From Terriglobus saanensis SP1PR4 (lineage in GTDB: Bacteria > Acidobacteriota > Terriglobia > Terriglobales > Acidobacteriaceae), in the NCBI RefSeq assembly GCF_000179915.2, contig NC_014963.1:62001-126000 (forward strand): 64,000 nucleotides of DNA, given 5' to 3'. Below the pieces are notes generated by a model, which ran no database searches, had not been told where the DNA came from, and saw only the letters and a program-made list of their open reading frames with translations. A program made the position numbers and the translations under genes. Shown one piece after another: positions 17,619 to 26,505 of this stretch. Within the stretch, counting starts at the first letter, position 1; the number at the start of each line of letters is the position of its first letter.

Positions 17619-17728
17619 GTGCCCCATTCTTTCGCGGCTTTTTGCGAAAGGGTGGGGTCGCGCAGAGCGCACAAACCGGATCTCTGAGGAAACAAAGCAG
17701 ATCCCTTCGCTACGCTACGGGATGACAA
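17619..17728 (-). repeat. Intergenic repeat copy 5 (modules C and A)
   Basis: Module C (GTGCCCCATTCTTTCGCGG...GCGAAAGGGTGGGG) is followed by a reversed module A (AGATCCCTTCGCTACG...GGGATGACAA), between the membrane-protein gene and purK. Confidence 0.75.
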
Positions 17729-17746
17729 CAGGGCGGAAGGGGACGA

Positions 17747-18907
17747 CTAAAGCCGCCCCTTAGCCTCCAAAACCCTCTCCAAAGCCTCGCCCGCACTCGC
17801 CCCAACCGCACTTAAATGCCCCATTTTCCGTCCTCTACGTGGTGTCAGCTTTTCATAAAGATGCAGCCGCACCCCAGGCACCGCGAGGGCCTCATCGAAC
17901 TTCGGCTCGCGCGCTTCGCCGCTCTCATCCAGCCAGACCTCGCCCAGCAGATTCGCGATGGCCGTCGGCTGCACCAAACTCACATCGCCCAGCGGCAGAT
18001 CGCACACCGCGCGAATCGCCTGCTCAAACTGCCCCGTCACACAGGCCCGCTCGCTGCCGTGATAGCTGTTGTGCGGTCGCGGCGCAAGCTCGTTGACTAA
18101 CAGTTCACCCTCTTCGGTCAAAAAGATCTCGACCGCAAGCAGACCCTCCAGGTTGAAGGCGTCGGCGATCTCGCCCGCAATCTTCCGCGCGCGCGCTTCA
18201 ATCTCTGTTGAAATTCCTGCCGGGATGACGCTCCACTCCAGGATCTGGTGCTCGTGATGGTTCTCCGCTGCGGGAAACACCGTGACTTCGCCACGCGGAG
18301 AACGCGCCACCATCACGGAGATCTCCTGCTTCAGAGCCAGGGCCTGCTCCGCAACGCAGGGCCCGCCGCGCAGATCGTCCCATGCCTCGGTGATCTCGTC
18401 TTCGGCGGTCGCGCCCGCGGCAAACCCGATCTTCGCCTGTCCGCGCCCGTCGTATCCGCCCATCGCGCTCTTCACGAAACACTTGCCGCCCAACGCCTCG
18501 ACGGCTTCGCGCAACTGCTCCAGCGTGCGGCAGACACGGTATCGGCCCACGGGAAATCCGTTCCGCAGCAGCCAGTCTTTCTGTTCGGTCCTGTCCTGAA
18601 TGATCGCCAGCATCGCCGATCCCGGCCGCACCGGGGCAAACTTTGCCGCAGCGTCCAGACTGGCGATCAGTACCTGCTCAATCTCCAGCGTCACCACGGC
18701 GCACTCACGCGCCAGGTTCGCCGCGGCCCATGTGTCCTTCCATCCCGCTTCGATCAACTCGTCTACTACATATCCCGCAGGACATGCGGGGTCGGGATCG
18801 AGCACGTGGACCTTGTACCCCATAGCGCGCGCAGCCATCGCCATCATCCGGCCAAGCTGTCCACCGCCAAAGATTCCAATCGTAGCGCCAGGAAGAATCG
18901 CGCTCAC
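17747..18907 (-). CDS. purK: N5-carboxyaminoimidazole ribonucleotide synthase (PurK)
   Basis: A 386-residue ATP-grasp enzyme of de novo purine synthesis. It makes N5-CAIR from AIR, ATP and bicarbonate. The N-terminal dinucleotide-like loop IGIFGGGQLGRMMAMAA, the ATP-grasp core (KSAMGGYDGRGQ; EQALALKQEISVMVAR) and the metal/ATP site AVEIFLTEEGELLVNELAPRPHNSYH are all present. The start is the GTG at 18907, which overlaps the purE stop (GTGA); a longer frame to 18967 would run back into purE. It is co-transcribed with purE, whose product handles the next step. Confidence 0.96.
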   Translation of the reverse strand: MSAILPGATIGIFGGGQLGRMMAMAARAMGYKVHVLDPDPACPAGYVVDELIEAGWKDTWAAANLARECAVVTLEIEQVLIASLDAAAKFAPVRPGSAMLAIIQDRTEQKDWLLRNGFPVGRYRVCRTLEQLREAVEALGGKCFVKSAMGGYDGRGQAKIGFAAGATAEDEITEAWDDLRGGPCVAEQALALKQEISVMVARSPRGEVTVFPAAENHHEHQILEWSVIPAGISTEIEARARKIAGEIADAFNLEGLLAVEIFLTEEGELLVNELAPRPHNSYHGSERACVTGQFEQAIRAVCDLPLGDVSLVQPTAIANLLGEVWLDESGEAREPKFDEALAVPGVRLHLYEKLTPRRGRKMGHLSAVGASAGEALERVLEAKGRL

Positions 18908-19404
18908 TCCGCAGACTCCGGCGGCAGAGTCTCTGCCATGACCTGTTCCGCGCGCGCATCCCGCCACGCTTGCAGCTTGTCTCCAAGCGCAGCATCTTCC
19001 ACCGCCAGCATCGCAATCGCCAGCAGAGCGGCGTTCGCAGCGCCGGAGCGACCAATCGCCATCGTGCCGACGGGCACGCCCTTCGGCATCTGCACGATCG
19101 AAAGCAGGGCATCCATTCCCTGCAGCGCCGTTGCGGGAACCGGCACACCCAGCACCGGAATAATCGTCTTCGCCGCCAGCATGCCCGGCAGATGCGCCGC
19201 GCCGCCGGCACCGGCGATGATTACCTTCAAACCACGGCCCCGCGCCGACGCCGCATATTGAAACAACAGGTCCGGAGTGCGATGTGCCGAAACGACCTTC
19301 GCTTCATGCGGCACGCCAAACTCCTCCAACAGAGCCACAGTCTCGCGCATCACGGCGTAATCACTGCTGCTTCCCATCACCACACCGATCAACGGCTTTT
19401 GCAT
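18904..19404 (-). CDS. purE: N5-carboxyaminoimidazole ribonucleotide mutase (PurE)
   Basis: A 166-residue class I PurE, which converts N5-CAIR to CAIR. Motifs are VVMGSSSDYAVM, VVSAHRTPDLL, GAGGAAHLPGM (active-site loop) and MPKGVPVGTMAIG. The ATG at 19404 was chosen; a TTG two codons upstream is possible. It is the first gene of the purEK operon, with a 4-bp coupling overlap. Confidence 0.96.
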   Translation of the reverse strand: MQKPLIGVVMGSSSDYAVMRETVALLEEFGVPHEAKVVSAHRTPDLLFQYAASARGRGLKVIIAGAGGAAHLPGMLAAKTIIPVLGVPVPATALQGMDALLSIVQMPKGVPVGTMAIGRSGAANAALLAIAMLAVEDAALGDKLQAWRDARAEQVMAETLPPESAE

Positions 19405-19459
19405 AGACAACGATTATAAGTGGGAGTGGTTCTTGCCACGTTAATCCTCAAAGGAAACC

Positions 19460-19616
19460 CCAGAACCGGGTGCCCCATACATCGCAGCTTTATCGCGATG
19501 TGTGGGTAATGCGCGAAGCGCATTCCTTGGATCTCCACCAAGATCAGGTTTGTGCGCTCCGCCCGACACAAAAGCTCTTTTGTCATCCCGCAGCGAAGTG
19601 GAGAGATCTGGCTGGT
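19460..19616 (+). repeat. Intergenic repeat copy 6 (modules B, C-like and A)
   Basis: Module B (CCCCATACATCGCAGC... CGCGATGTGTGGG) with its small hairpin, then the TTTGTGCGCTCCGC segment, then module A. The IS30 element begins at the very end of this module A copy. Confidence 0.75.
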
Positions 19617-19617
19617 C

Positions 19618-20738
19618 TCAAGATCCAAGTGCAACATTTCTGGATAGGAGTGTTGTATATGGGGAATTGTTATGTTCAGCTGGATGATTTTGAGCGTGTT
19701 GTGATTCAGAGTCAGCTTCAGATGGGTTGGAGACCAGCGTCGATCGCCGCCGGTCTGCAGCGTTCGCGATCGACGGTGACGCGGGAGCTGCGCCGCAACG
19801 GCTGGAAGCGGTCTTGCGAGAGCAGTGCGCAGAGCCGTCGCTGGGGCAACGGCGGCTACGTGGCGCGGCGTGCCGGCCAGCGGGCGCGGCAGGCTCATCG
19901 CAAGCCCCGCGTGGAGCGGAAGCTGGTGCCGGGCACTCCGTTATGGACCGAAGTTCGCCGGTATCTTCACCAGCGCTTGAGTCCGTTCCAGATCGCGTCC
20001 ACACTGTCACGTATGCCCGAGCCTGTGCGCATCTCGCACGAGACCATCTACACCGCGCTGTACGCCATGCCGCGCGGCGAGCTGCGCACGGAGCTGCTGC
20101 GCCTTCTGCGACGCAAGCGTCCCCAGCGCGGCACACGCGATCCCAACCGCCACCAGCGGCCCTTCGTGGACGGCATGACCCTGATCGACGAGCGGCCCAC
20201 CGAGGTGGACGAGCGTCTCGTTCCCGGCCACTGGGAGGGCGACCTCATCAAGGGCAGGATGAACCGCTCCCGCGTCGGCACCCTGGTCGAGCGCACCACG
20301 CTCTTCCTCGCCCTGGTCAAGCTCGAGGACGGTCGCGCCGAGACCACCGCCAACGCCTTCGCCACCATCCTCAACCGCTTCCAGAGCCCCATGCGCCTCA
20401 CCCTCACCTACGACCAGGGAAGGGAGATGGCCCAGCACCGCACCCTCACAGAGAAGTCTGGCGTCAAGGTCTACTTCGCCCATCCCCACAGCCCATGGGA
20501 AAGAGGCATCAACGAAAACACCAACGGCCTGGTCCGCGAATACCTCCCCAAGGGACAGGACCTCAGCGTCTACTCCCAGCAGCAACTCGACGAAATCGCC
20601 ATGCAGCTCAACGCAAGAATCAGAAAATCCCTCGGAAACAAAGCCCCAGCTGAACTCTTCCTACCACAAGGTGACTTCGACTTCGTACACTTCTGGCAAA
20701 ACCCAGATAAAGTAAAAAACGTTGCACTTGGAACATGA
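19618..20738 (+). mobile_element. IS30-family insertion sequence
   Basis: An element of about 1.12 kb with terminal inverted repeats. The left end TCAAGATCCAAGTGCAAC and the complement of the right end TCATGTTCCAAGTGCAAC differ at two positions. The single gene fills the element and its TGA stop is the last triplet of the right repeat. Both flanks belong to intergenic hairpin-repeat sequence. A target duplication could not be made out. The element looks intact. Confidence 0.85.
19659..20738 (+). CDS. IS30-family transposase
   Basis: A 359-residue transposase. The N-terminal HTH is LDDFERVVIQSQLQMGWRPASIAAGLQRSRSTVTRELRRNG, and a second DNA-binding region follows (LSPFQIASTL...ISHETIYTALY). 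The catalytic DDE domain shows GHWEGDLIKG (D1), LTYDQGREM (D2) and SPWERGINENTNGLVREYLPKGQDL (E). All hallmarks of IS30 are present. The ATG at 19659 opens with MGNCYVQLDD; a longer frame to 19470 would start in the repeat outside the left end. The reading frame is intact, so the element may be active. Confidence 0.93.
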   Translation: MGNCYVQLDDFERVVIQSQLQMGWRPASIAAGLQRSRSTVTRELRRNGWKRSCESSAQSRRWGNGGYVARRAGQRARQAHRKPRVERKLVPGTPLWTEVRRYLHQRLSPFQIASTLSRMPEPVRISHETIYTALYAMPRGELRTELLRLLRRKRPQRGTRDPNRHQRPFVDGMTLIDERPTEVDERLVPGHWEGDLIKGRMNRSRVGTLVERTTLFLALVKLEDGRAETTANAFATILNRFQSPMRLTLTYDQGREMAQHRTLTEKSGVKVYFAHPHSPWERGINENTNGLVREYLPKGQDLSVYSQQQLDEIAMQLNARIRKSLGNKAPAELFLPQGDFDFVHFWQNPDKVKNVALGT

Positions 20739-20744
20739 ATCCAC

Positions 20745-21033
20745 CCCGCTTTTGTCCTCGCGCGAAGCGCGATCTGATGTGCCTTGGGCACATAGCAAAA
20801 GCAGATTTCTCCGCTCCCTTCGCTTCGCTCCGGTCGGTCGAAATGACGGTGGCTGGTGCGCAAAAGTGCTGCCTTTTCGAAAGGCGTGAGCGTCATCCTT
20901 CCCGCGTGGAAGGCGGCGAACCTAAACCTCCCTCGAAGCCCCGCGCTACGAGTAGATTTTTGGCCACGAAGTCCGTCATCTCGAACCCATAATTTTCGTC
21001 ATCTCGACCGAAGCGGAGAGACCTGCTTCTCAA
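20745..21033 (+). repeat. Intergenic repeat copies 7 and 8 (variant module A)
   Basis: About 290 bp without a gene. A divergent module A with a long insert lies at 20745-20850 and a second version at 20993-21033 (CGTCATCTCGACCGAAGCGGAGAGACCTGCTTCT), with short palindromes such as CTTTTCGAAAGG between them. It separates the IS from the phage-derived cluster. Confidence 0.6.
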
Positions 21034-21036
21034 CTT

Positions 21037-21294
21037 TTACGACTTAGCCCACAAACTCGCATTCAAACACTCCACGACCCCATCGATCACCATCCCCAAC
21101 CCCTTCGTGAACTTGCCGCTATCCACAATCGTCTTCGAAGCCACGGCATCCACCACATTGATCGCAGAACTCGCAATCGACAGCGCCGCATCCTTCTTCT
21201 GCGGCCCGGTCTTCGCTCCGAAGATCGCTTCAATCCCCTGGATCAGGCTCGGCAGCAGCGCCAGCCCACGTAAAAACAGCTTCAGAAAATTCAT
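21037..21294 (-). CDS. Small phage-cluster protein of unknown function
   Basis: An 85-residue protein starting MNFLKLFLRGLALLPSLIQG. It has an N-terminal amphipathic/hydrophobic helix and two further helical stretches (AALSIASSAINVVDAV). It lies last in the minus-strand structural gene cluster with its own GAGGAAGAG ribosome site. Position after the tail genes and the membrane-active look fit a lysis- or particle-associated small protein, but the family is not recognised. Confidence 0.6.
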   Translation of the reverse strand: MNFLKLFLRGLALLPSLIQGIEAIFGAKTGPQKKDAALSIASSAINVVDAVASKTIVDSGKFTKGLGMVIDGVVECLNASLWAKS

Positions 21295-21318
21295 CTCTTC
21301 CTCTTTTCTTCCGCGCGC

Positions 21319-21534
21319 TTAGCGGCGCAGAAAATCAATGGCTACGTGAAACATCGTCAGCAGAATGCCCAGCACGCCGCCCATCCCCTTCAACCGCTGC
21401 ACTGTTCGTTCGTGCCGCTCGACACGCTCTTCCAGCAGATGCAGACGTCCCGGCTGACCCACACCCAGCAGCGCGTTCATCTGGCTCTTCAATGCACTCA
21501 GGTCCGCTAAAACCTGTCCTTCAAAATCAGTCAT
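21319..21534 (-). CDS. XhlA-like small phage membrane protein
   Basis: A 71-residue protein. A coiled-coil N-terminus (LADLSALKSQMNAL...LEERVERHERTVQRLKG) is followed by one transmembrane helix (GGVLGILLTMFHVAIDF) and a short basic end. This layout is that of haemolysin XhlA/Bdr-like proteins found near holins in prophages; the assignment rests on topology only. A strong AGGAGGAAGT site precedes the ATG. Confidence 0.6.
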   Translation of the reverse strand: MTDFEGQVLADLSALKSQMNALLGVGQPGRLHLLEERVERHERTVQRLKGMGGVLGILLTMFHVAIDFLRR

Positions 21535-21543
21535 ACTTCCTCC

Positions 21544-23856
21544 TTATCCCACCGGCACATCCGCATAAATCGCGCTCGAAAAGCGCGAGTACAGCGGGGG
21601 TGTCGAACCGTCATACATCCGAATAAAAAACTGCTCCCTCGCCGCGAGGCGCGGAATCTGGAAGCTCCGCACAGGGCTGCGCAGCACCAGGTCGTCGCCG
21701 GTGGAGACGCCAAACCCCGCGTCCCTTCGGCGCACTTCAACGCCACCGCCCTCAGGTGGCGCAAGACCGGAGTCGATCTGCAACACCGTAGCGGAGGCAC
21801 TCACGAGCTTCAGGTCCGGCAGGTTCGCCAGCACGGAAGCCGCTCCCAACGAGGGCAGGCGTGGCACCTCTGTGTCTGCAGGTAGAGCGTTGGACGTCGT
21901 CATCGACACGTTCTTCGCCCAGTCGTTGGCAAACTCCATCGTGTATCCAATCCACTCTGGAGCCGCGTTGCCATCGGTCAACGTGACGGCACGCACCATC
22001 ACTTCGCACGTGCCTTGCGCGGAATAAACCTTCAGCAGATCTCCCGGCCATACATCCGCCACCGCCTGGACTTCATCCGCGGAGCACTTGCCCTGCATCG
22101 CCGCGACGCGATCGCTGGAGGTGGCAAGCATCGCCGCCGCGGCGTTCTCGCAATCGGCGCTGCCGCGCGCCACCGGCGACTTCACCTGTCCGACCCACTG
22201 CGCAACGCCCGGCAGCCCCGTCGATGCCTCCGCGGCCACGCTCGCAGCATCCTGCAAACGTGCGATGGCCCGTGCAGCCCGGCGATACTTCACCAGCACC
22301 TGCTCGCCCGCCGCCGGAATCCTTCCCGGATAGAACGTCAGCAAGCCGCCACTGGAGAGCGATCCATCTAGGCCTTCGCCCACAGCGCCCAGCAGCCTCG
22401 TCGCTTCGCTTCCATCCGCATGCCTGCTGACCACCCACGCTGAACCGGTCCGTTCGACGGAGACCGCTGCGACCGACCCAAACATCTGCACCGCATCCAC
22501 TACCGCAAATCGGCACACCGCAGGCGAAGCGGGGATCGTGCCATCGAAGAGAATGCTTGCCGCCGTGCTCGAAGCCAGCCCCTGGTCGCGCGCCTCGATG
22601 ACGATGCTCAGGCCGCCATCCACAAGGCCTCCGCCGAACTGGGTCACTGTGCCCGCCACGCGTGCGGAGTACGTCTGCAGCACGCGCAGTGTCTCGTTGC
22701 AGTGGACACGCACGCGGAAGGTATATGCATGCCCGGCTGCAATGGGCATCGCCGTTCCGCTTTCCACACCGTTGATGAGGGCGATGGCAACGGTCTGTCC
22801 GCTGGTCTGCCGAATGCTCACACCGGCGATGCAGTCGGCCCGCACCGTCTGTCCGCTGTAGAAGGCGCAGAGCACGCCATCGCTTCCTGCATTCAGCAAC
22901 ACACCATCCGCCTCCACCACCAGCGTTCCTGCCATCTCGATGGAGTCGATCAACGCAAGCACCGTCTGCCCGTCGAAGCCATTGCCTCCGCGCATCGTCA
23001 GGCCAGCGCCCGTCAGACTCAGAAACGATCCCGGATCGGTGCCCTTCCACACCGTTGTGTCGAAGCTCGCGGAAGAAAAGGTATCGCTCACGATCACGGC
23101 ATCCGATAGTGCAAAGGGCCTCTCCGCCAGTTGAAACGCCTGTGTGGTTCCATCGCCGCTGAAGACCTCCGTGATGTACGCCGTGCCTTCCATCTCTCCC
23201 GCAACCGTTATGTCGTTCACCAGCGTGCGTGCCTGCGCAAACTGCAAATCGCGTAGCGCCGGCGTTCCGTTGCTTTGCGTGAAGTCCACCGTGTTCGTCC
23301 CTGCCTGCGCCAGCGACAGAGCGCCATTCAGAACGCGATAGCTTCCATATCCTCCAGCGGCCGCTGCGCCCAGGTTGGCGGAGACCGTCTCTCCGACCTG
23401 CGGGTGAAAGACACCTACCGCAGTCGCCAGCGTCGCTCCCGACGTATCGATCATGTTCGATCCGCTGCGCAGCGCCAGCGTGCGCGCCACGTCGCCCACC
23501 GTCGAACTCAGCACCGCCCCGTTCTGCGTCACCGGTTGTTGATCCAGAAGCCACTCATCGCTCAACGCTTCCAGGCGAAATGCAGAAGCGTCGGAGCGCG
23601 TCGCCACTTCGTCGAAGTCGGGAACAGGTTCGCTCACGAGGTATCCTGTGAAGAGCGCGTTGCCGGCGTCGGTCGTGACGAAGACACGCGCGCGCCGCGC
23701 GGGGACCGCCATGCCCAACGGCACGAGGCAGAGTGTGGCTGTGCACTCCGAGATTGCGTTCAGCCTGCGCCGAACCGTGAGCGGTCCCGCAGGCGAAAGG
23801 CATGCGCTGTAGTCCAGCACGCCCTGCCCATCCAGATTGTCGATCAGCAATCGCAT
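21544..23856 (-). CDS. Phage baseplate/tail-tip-like protein
   Basis: A 770-residue protein, the largest of the cluster. The N-terminus (MRLLIDNLDGQGVLDYSACLSP...TVRRRLNAISECTATL) resembles baseplate or tail-hub proteins that begin with a short beta-barrel. About residues 260-430 look like a concanavalin/laminin-G-type jelly roll (FSSASFDTTVWKGTDPGSFLSL...VLALIDSIEMAGTLVVEADG). The C-terminus (FQIPRLAAREQFFIRMYD) resembles a fibronectin-like module. A particle-tip or host-binding role is inferred from size, position and domains; no enzymatic motif was seen. TAAGGAGGGAAG precedes the ATG. Confidence 0.6.
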   Translation of the reverse strand: MRLLIDNLDGQGVLDYSACLSPAGPLTVRRRLNAISECTATLCLVPLGMAVPARRARVFVTTDAGNALFTGYLVSEPVPDFDEVATRSDASAFRLEALSDEWLLDQQPVTQNGAVLSSTVGDVARTLALRSGSNMIDTSGATLATAVGVFHPQVGETVSANLGAAAAGGYGSYRVLNGALSLAQAGTNTVDFTQSNGTPALRDLQFAQARTLVNDITVAGEMEGTAYITEVFSGDGTTQAFQLAERPFALSDAVIVSDTFSSASFDTTVWKGTDPGSFLSLTGAGLTMRGGNGFDGQTVLALIDSIEMAGTLVVEADGVLLNAGSDGVLCAFYSGQTVRADCIAGVSIRQTSGQTVAIALINGVESGTAMPIAAGHAYTFRVRVHCNETLRVLQTYSARVAGTVTQFGGGLVDGGLSIVIEARDQGLASSTAASILFDGTIPASPAVCRFAVVDAVQMFGSVAAVSVERTGSAWVVSRHADGSEATRLLGAVGEGLDGSLSSGGLLTFYPGRIPAAGEQVLVKYRRAARAIARLQDAASVAAEASTGLPGVAQWVGQVKSPVARGSADCENAAAAMLATSSDRVAAMQGKCSADEVQAVADVWPGDLLKVYSAQGTCEVMVRAVTLTDGNAAPEWIGYTMEFANDWAKNVSMTTSNALPADTEVPRLPSLGAASVLANLPDLKLVSASATVLQIDSGLAPPEGGGVEVRRRDAGFGVSTGDDLVLRSPVRSFQIPRLAAREQFFIRMYDGSTPPLYSRFSSAIYADVPVG

Positions 23857-23865
23857 CTTCCCTCC

Positions 23866-24703
23866 TTATGTCTGCCGCATCGCCGGGAGATAACTCCGGA
23901 AGCAAAGCGCCTGTTCGCCATCCGTTGCGTCCACCACCGGCAACGCGCGAAACCGCGCGGCCAGCCGCCACATCGTCATCGCCCCTGTCAGCGGGACCGC
24001 TTCTTCCGCCGCGCCCTCCGCGATCTGCAGACGCGGATAGTGGTAGAGCACGCGGTCTCCCTGCACACCATCCACTACAAACAGTGCGGACCACTCGTGA
24101 AAGAAGCTGCCGCCTTCGCGGTCAAGAAAGCCCATGATCTTTGCGACCTTCATGGTGGGGTCGGGCGCGCCCGCAAGCAGAGGCGTGGCCAGCGTGAGTG
24201 TGTTCGTAGAGACACTCACCACGCGTCCCACGTTGTAGGTGATGCGGCGTATGTACTGCGAGTCGTTTGCCACTGCGTCTGCGGACTTCACATAGGCACC
24301 GCTCACGCCTACACCGACATAGCCTGTTTGTCCCGCGTAGTCCGCATCGACGGCCACAAGATCGCCCGCAGCGAATTCGCTCGCGTCTGTCAAAACAAGC
24401 GAAGTTGCCGCACGTGTCGAAGCTGAGAGCGACCTCTGCGCCTGCCTGTTTCCTCGTCTGCCCGCGCACCAGCAAAGGTGCTCCACTTTGCAGCGCTTCT
24501 ACTTTTGTCTCGCTCGCACGCTTGAAGTCGTGTACCCATCCCAGGTCGATCCATCCTGTAGGTGGCGCGTCGAGAGAGAAGCGTCCCTGAGCGGCTGGAT
24601 CGAAGGGTGTGGGTGTTCCGTTGTCTCGCCGCACGGGCGCGTAGAAAGCACGCACGCGTTCGCTTGCAGGAGCCGTGCCGGGTATTGCTGTTGGGTTGCT
24701 CAT
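23866..24703 (-). pseudogene. Tail-tube-like gene split by a single-base frameshift
   Basis: Two overlapping frames together make one protein of about 278 residues. The first starts at the ATG at 24703 (MSNPTAIPGTAPASERVRAF) and is sensible up to EVALSF at about 24418. The sensible sequence then continues one base on (TRAATSLVLTDASEFAAGDLVAVDADYAG...) to the stop at 23866. After the shift point the first frame becomes Cys/Arg-rich nonsense. The composite looks like a beta-rich tail-tube or major tail protein, placed between the connector genes and the baseplate-like gene. The ATG overlaps the preceding gene stop. A sequencing error, a mutation or a programmed +1 shift could each explain it; no slippery heptamer stands out. 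Confidence 0.65.
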
Positions 24704-25167
24704 AGATCACCCTCCTCGCGATACGCGGAGACGGCGATGATTGCGAGTCGATCTCCATCCTTGGTTGTGGTGCGCGCTTCGGTCTCCTGCCAGAAGAGGT
24801 TCGTTTGCAATGTCGTTGCTCCGGTGCTGCTGAAGCTTCGCTTCGCGATGGCGCGCGGTTGCAGGATCGCGTCGAGGTCCAGGTCCATGGCATCGATCTC
24901 TCGTCCGCGATCGAGTTCATACGGAGTCGTTCTGTACCGGATCTCGCAGAGTGCTGTGTCGAGAGGCATCGGCTGTTGTAGGTCGGTGGTGCGCTTCGTC
25001 CATCGCAGGCGATAGACGCTTTCCGGGGCCTCTGCTGTGGGTAGTTCGTTTTCTTCTACGAGGACTGCGGGTCTGGTCTGTCCGCGGACTACGCAGGTGC
25101 GTGTGGGGTTTCGTAGGGCCAGGCGGTCTCGCAGGGCGAGGTAGAACGTGTCTTTTGTGTTTTGCAT
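24700..25167 (-). CDS. Phage head-tail/tail-terminator-like protein
   Basis: A 155-residue protein. YLALRDRLALRNPTRTCVVRGQTRPAVLVEENE opens like minor tail or tail-terminator proteins, and the rest is beta-rich with the RYRTTPYELDRGREIDAMD segment. It lies between the connector genes and the tail-tube-like gene. An AAGGAGAAA site precedes the ATG and the stop overlaps the next gene. The role is inferred from gene order in siphovirus clusters. Confidence 0.55.
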   Translation of the reverse strand: MQNTKDTFYLALRDRLALRNPTRTCVVRGQTRPAVLVEENELPTAEAPESVYRLRWTKRTTDLQQPMPLDTALCEIRYRTTPYELDRGREIDAMDLDLDAILQPRAIAKRSFSSTGATTLQTNLFWQETEARTTTKDGDRLAIIAVSAYREEGDL

Positions 25168-25188
25168 TTTCTCCTTTCTTATCCGCTC

Positions 25189-25464
25189 CTTTTGTCAACC
25201 CGTAGCGCAGCGGAGGGATCTGTTGTTTCAGAGACCCCATGGATGCGCTATCGCGCATAACCCACACATGCGCGATGAAGCTGCGCATGTATGGGGCACC
25301 CGGTCCTGTGGCGCACGCCAAAACTCTGGGTGCCCCGTACATCGCGCTTTTGCGATGTGCGGGAGGGATGCTCCGGGATGACAAAGAAGTTTCCTTTGAA
25401 ATCAGGTTTGTGCGCTCCGCGCGACCCCACCCTTTCGCGATGAAGCCGCGAAAGAATGGGGCAC
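25189..25464 (+). repeat. Intergenic repeat copy 9 (modules A, B, B and C)
   Basis: This block of about 275 bp sits inside the phage-derived cluster, between two structural genes. Module A at 25190, two module-B-type hairpins (about 25235-25300 and 25325-25375) and module C ending in GCGAAAGAATGGGGCAC at 25464 are visible. Confidence 0.75.
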
Positions 25465-25474
25465 GTACCGCGTT

Positions 25475-25852
25475 TCATTTCGCTGGGCTGATTTGCAGGC
25501 GGTAGAGGCAGGCTTCGCCGAAACAACTCACGATGTCCACACCGAGAATCGTGAACCAGTCTTCGCCGACGACTATGCCGCCTGTTTCGCTGAGAGAGTT
25601 CACGACCGCGTCCACGTCGCTGAGACTCAACGCAGAGTGGACGGTATCCGCTGGCATTTCCACTGTTCCTGCACGCACGATCGCTTCTGCGATGAGCACG
25701 TCGGTGAACTGCGGGGCTACTAAGCCCAGTTGAACGGTGTCGCCTCCGGTTGCAACAGCGACAGGGATCTTCAGTGTGACCGCACCCTGTCCAAGAGCGC
25801 GCACCGTGGACAGGCCAACGCGCCGCATGGCGGCACCGCGATTCTGTCTCAT
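25475..25852 (-). CDS. Unknown structural-cluster protein, possibly head-tail connector
   Basis: A 125-residue protein starting MRQNRGAAMRRVGLSTVRALG. It has a basic N-terminus, then beta-rich sequence (AVTLKIPVAVATGGDTVQLGLV) and an acidic middle (LSLSDVDAVVNSL). The ATG overlaps the stop of the adaptor gene by 4 bp, so both are translated together. Gene order suggests a connector or stopper; no family match was recognised. Confidence 0.55.
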   Translation of the reverse strand: MRQNRGAAMRRVGLSTVRALGQGAVTLKIPVAVATGGDTVQLGLVAPQFTDVLIAEAIVRAGTVEMPADTVHSALSLSDVDAVVNSLSETGGIVVGEDWFTILGVDIVSCFGEACLYRLQISPAK

Positions 25853-26469
25853 CCCAGCCTCATGGCTACGAAGGGCTTCAGCAGACGCTTCGTCTCGTCA
25901 TCCACCAACACGCCGGAGAAGTACTCCATCTGCATCGCGTCCACCTTTGTCCCCTTCACGTTCAAACCCGGAGTGGCCTGTGCGTTCCGCACGATCTGCG
26001 CGCAGGCTACTTTTACCGCATCAGGGATCACGCTCCAACCTGCGGTGTAGGTGATCTCCGCTTCGTCGTAGACAAGACCGAAGAGGTGCGGTGCGATGGA
26101 GAGTTCGCCTGTCACCGAGACATCGATACTGGTGACGTCGAGATCGCTCCATGTGCCCGGCAGAGCGAAGGCCAAGGCTTCGTCCTGCAACCAGCTTCCG
26201 GCGAAGCGGCTCTGCCTGCGTAGATTCAAACGTGCGCGCACTTGCACCAGAGCGCTGGTTGCGGGTGCAACGATGGCGAGCGGTAGATAGCTGAGCCACA
26301 CACTTGTGCCTCCACGGGCAAAGCGCAGACGCTCTGTATACTGCTGCACCGCGAGTCCTGGCCTACGGCAGAAGCCATCGACCATGGCGGAAGCTGCTGC
26401 TACGAGATCGTTGGTTGTGTCTGCGTCCAGGCCGAACTGTTCAAACTCCGCAGCCTGTAAATAATTCAT
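25849..26469 (-). CDS. Phage head-tail adaptor-like protein
   Basis: A 206-residue protein. The opening MNYLQAAEFEQFGLDADTTNDLVAAASAMVDGFCRRPGL is the helical start of gp6/YqbG-type connector proteins, which often read as xxASxxIDxxCxR. The middle is beta-rich, and it closes with a helical segment (AVKVACAQIVRNAQATPGLNV...). A TGGAGGTAAGA site precedes the ATG. Position right after the capsid gene supports the call. Confidence 0.65.
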   Translation of the reverse strand: MNYLQAAEFEQFGLDADTTNDLVAAASAMVDGFCRRPGLAVQQYTERLRFARGGTSVWLSYLPLAIVAPATSALVQVRARLNLRRQSRFAGSWLQDEALAFALPGTWSDLDVTSIDVSVTGELSIAPHLFGLVYDEAEITYTAGWSVIPDAVKVACAQIVRNAQATPGLNVKGTKVDAMQMEYFSGVLVDDETKRLLKPFVAMRLG

Positions 26470-26505
26470 TCTTACCTCCAGAAAAACTGACTTACCGAAA
26501 AGAAA

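Noticed and set aside
22073-23554. 493-codon minus-strand frame in another phase within the baseplate-like gene
   Set aside because: Trp/Arg/Gly-rich product typical of out-of-phase reading of G+C-rich DNA; the chosen phase has a strong ribosome site.
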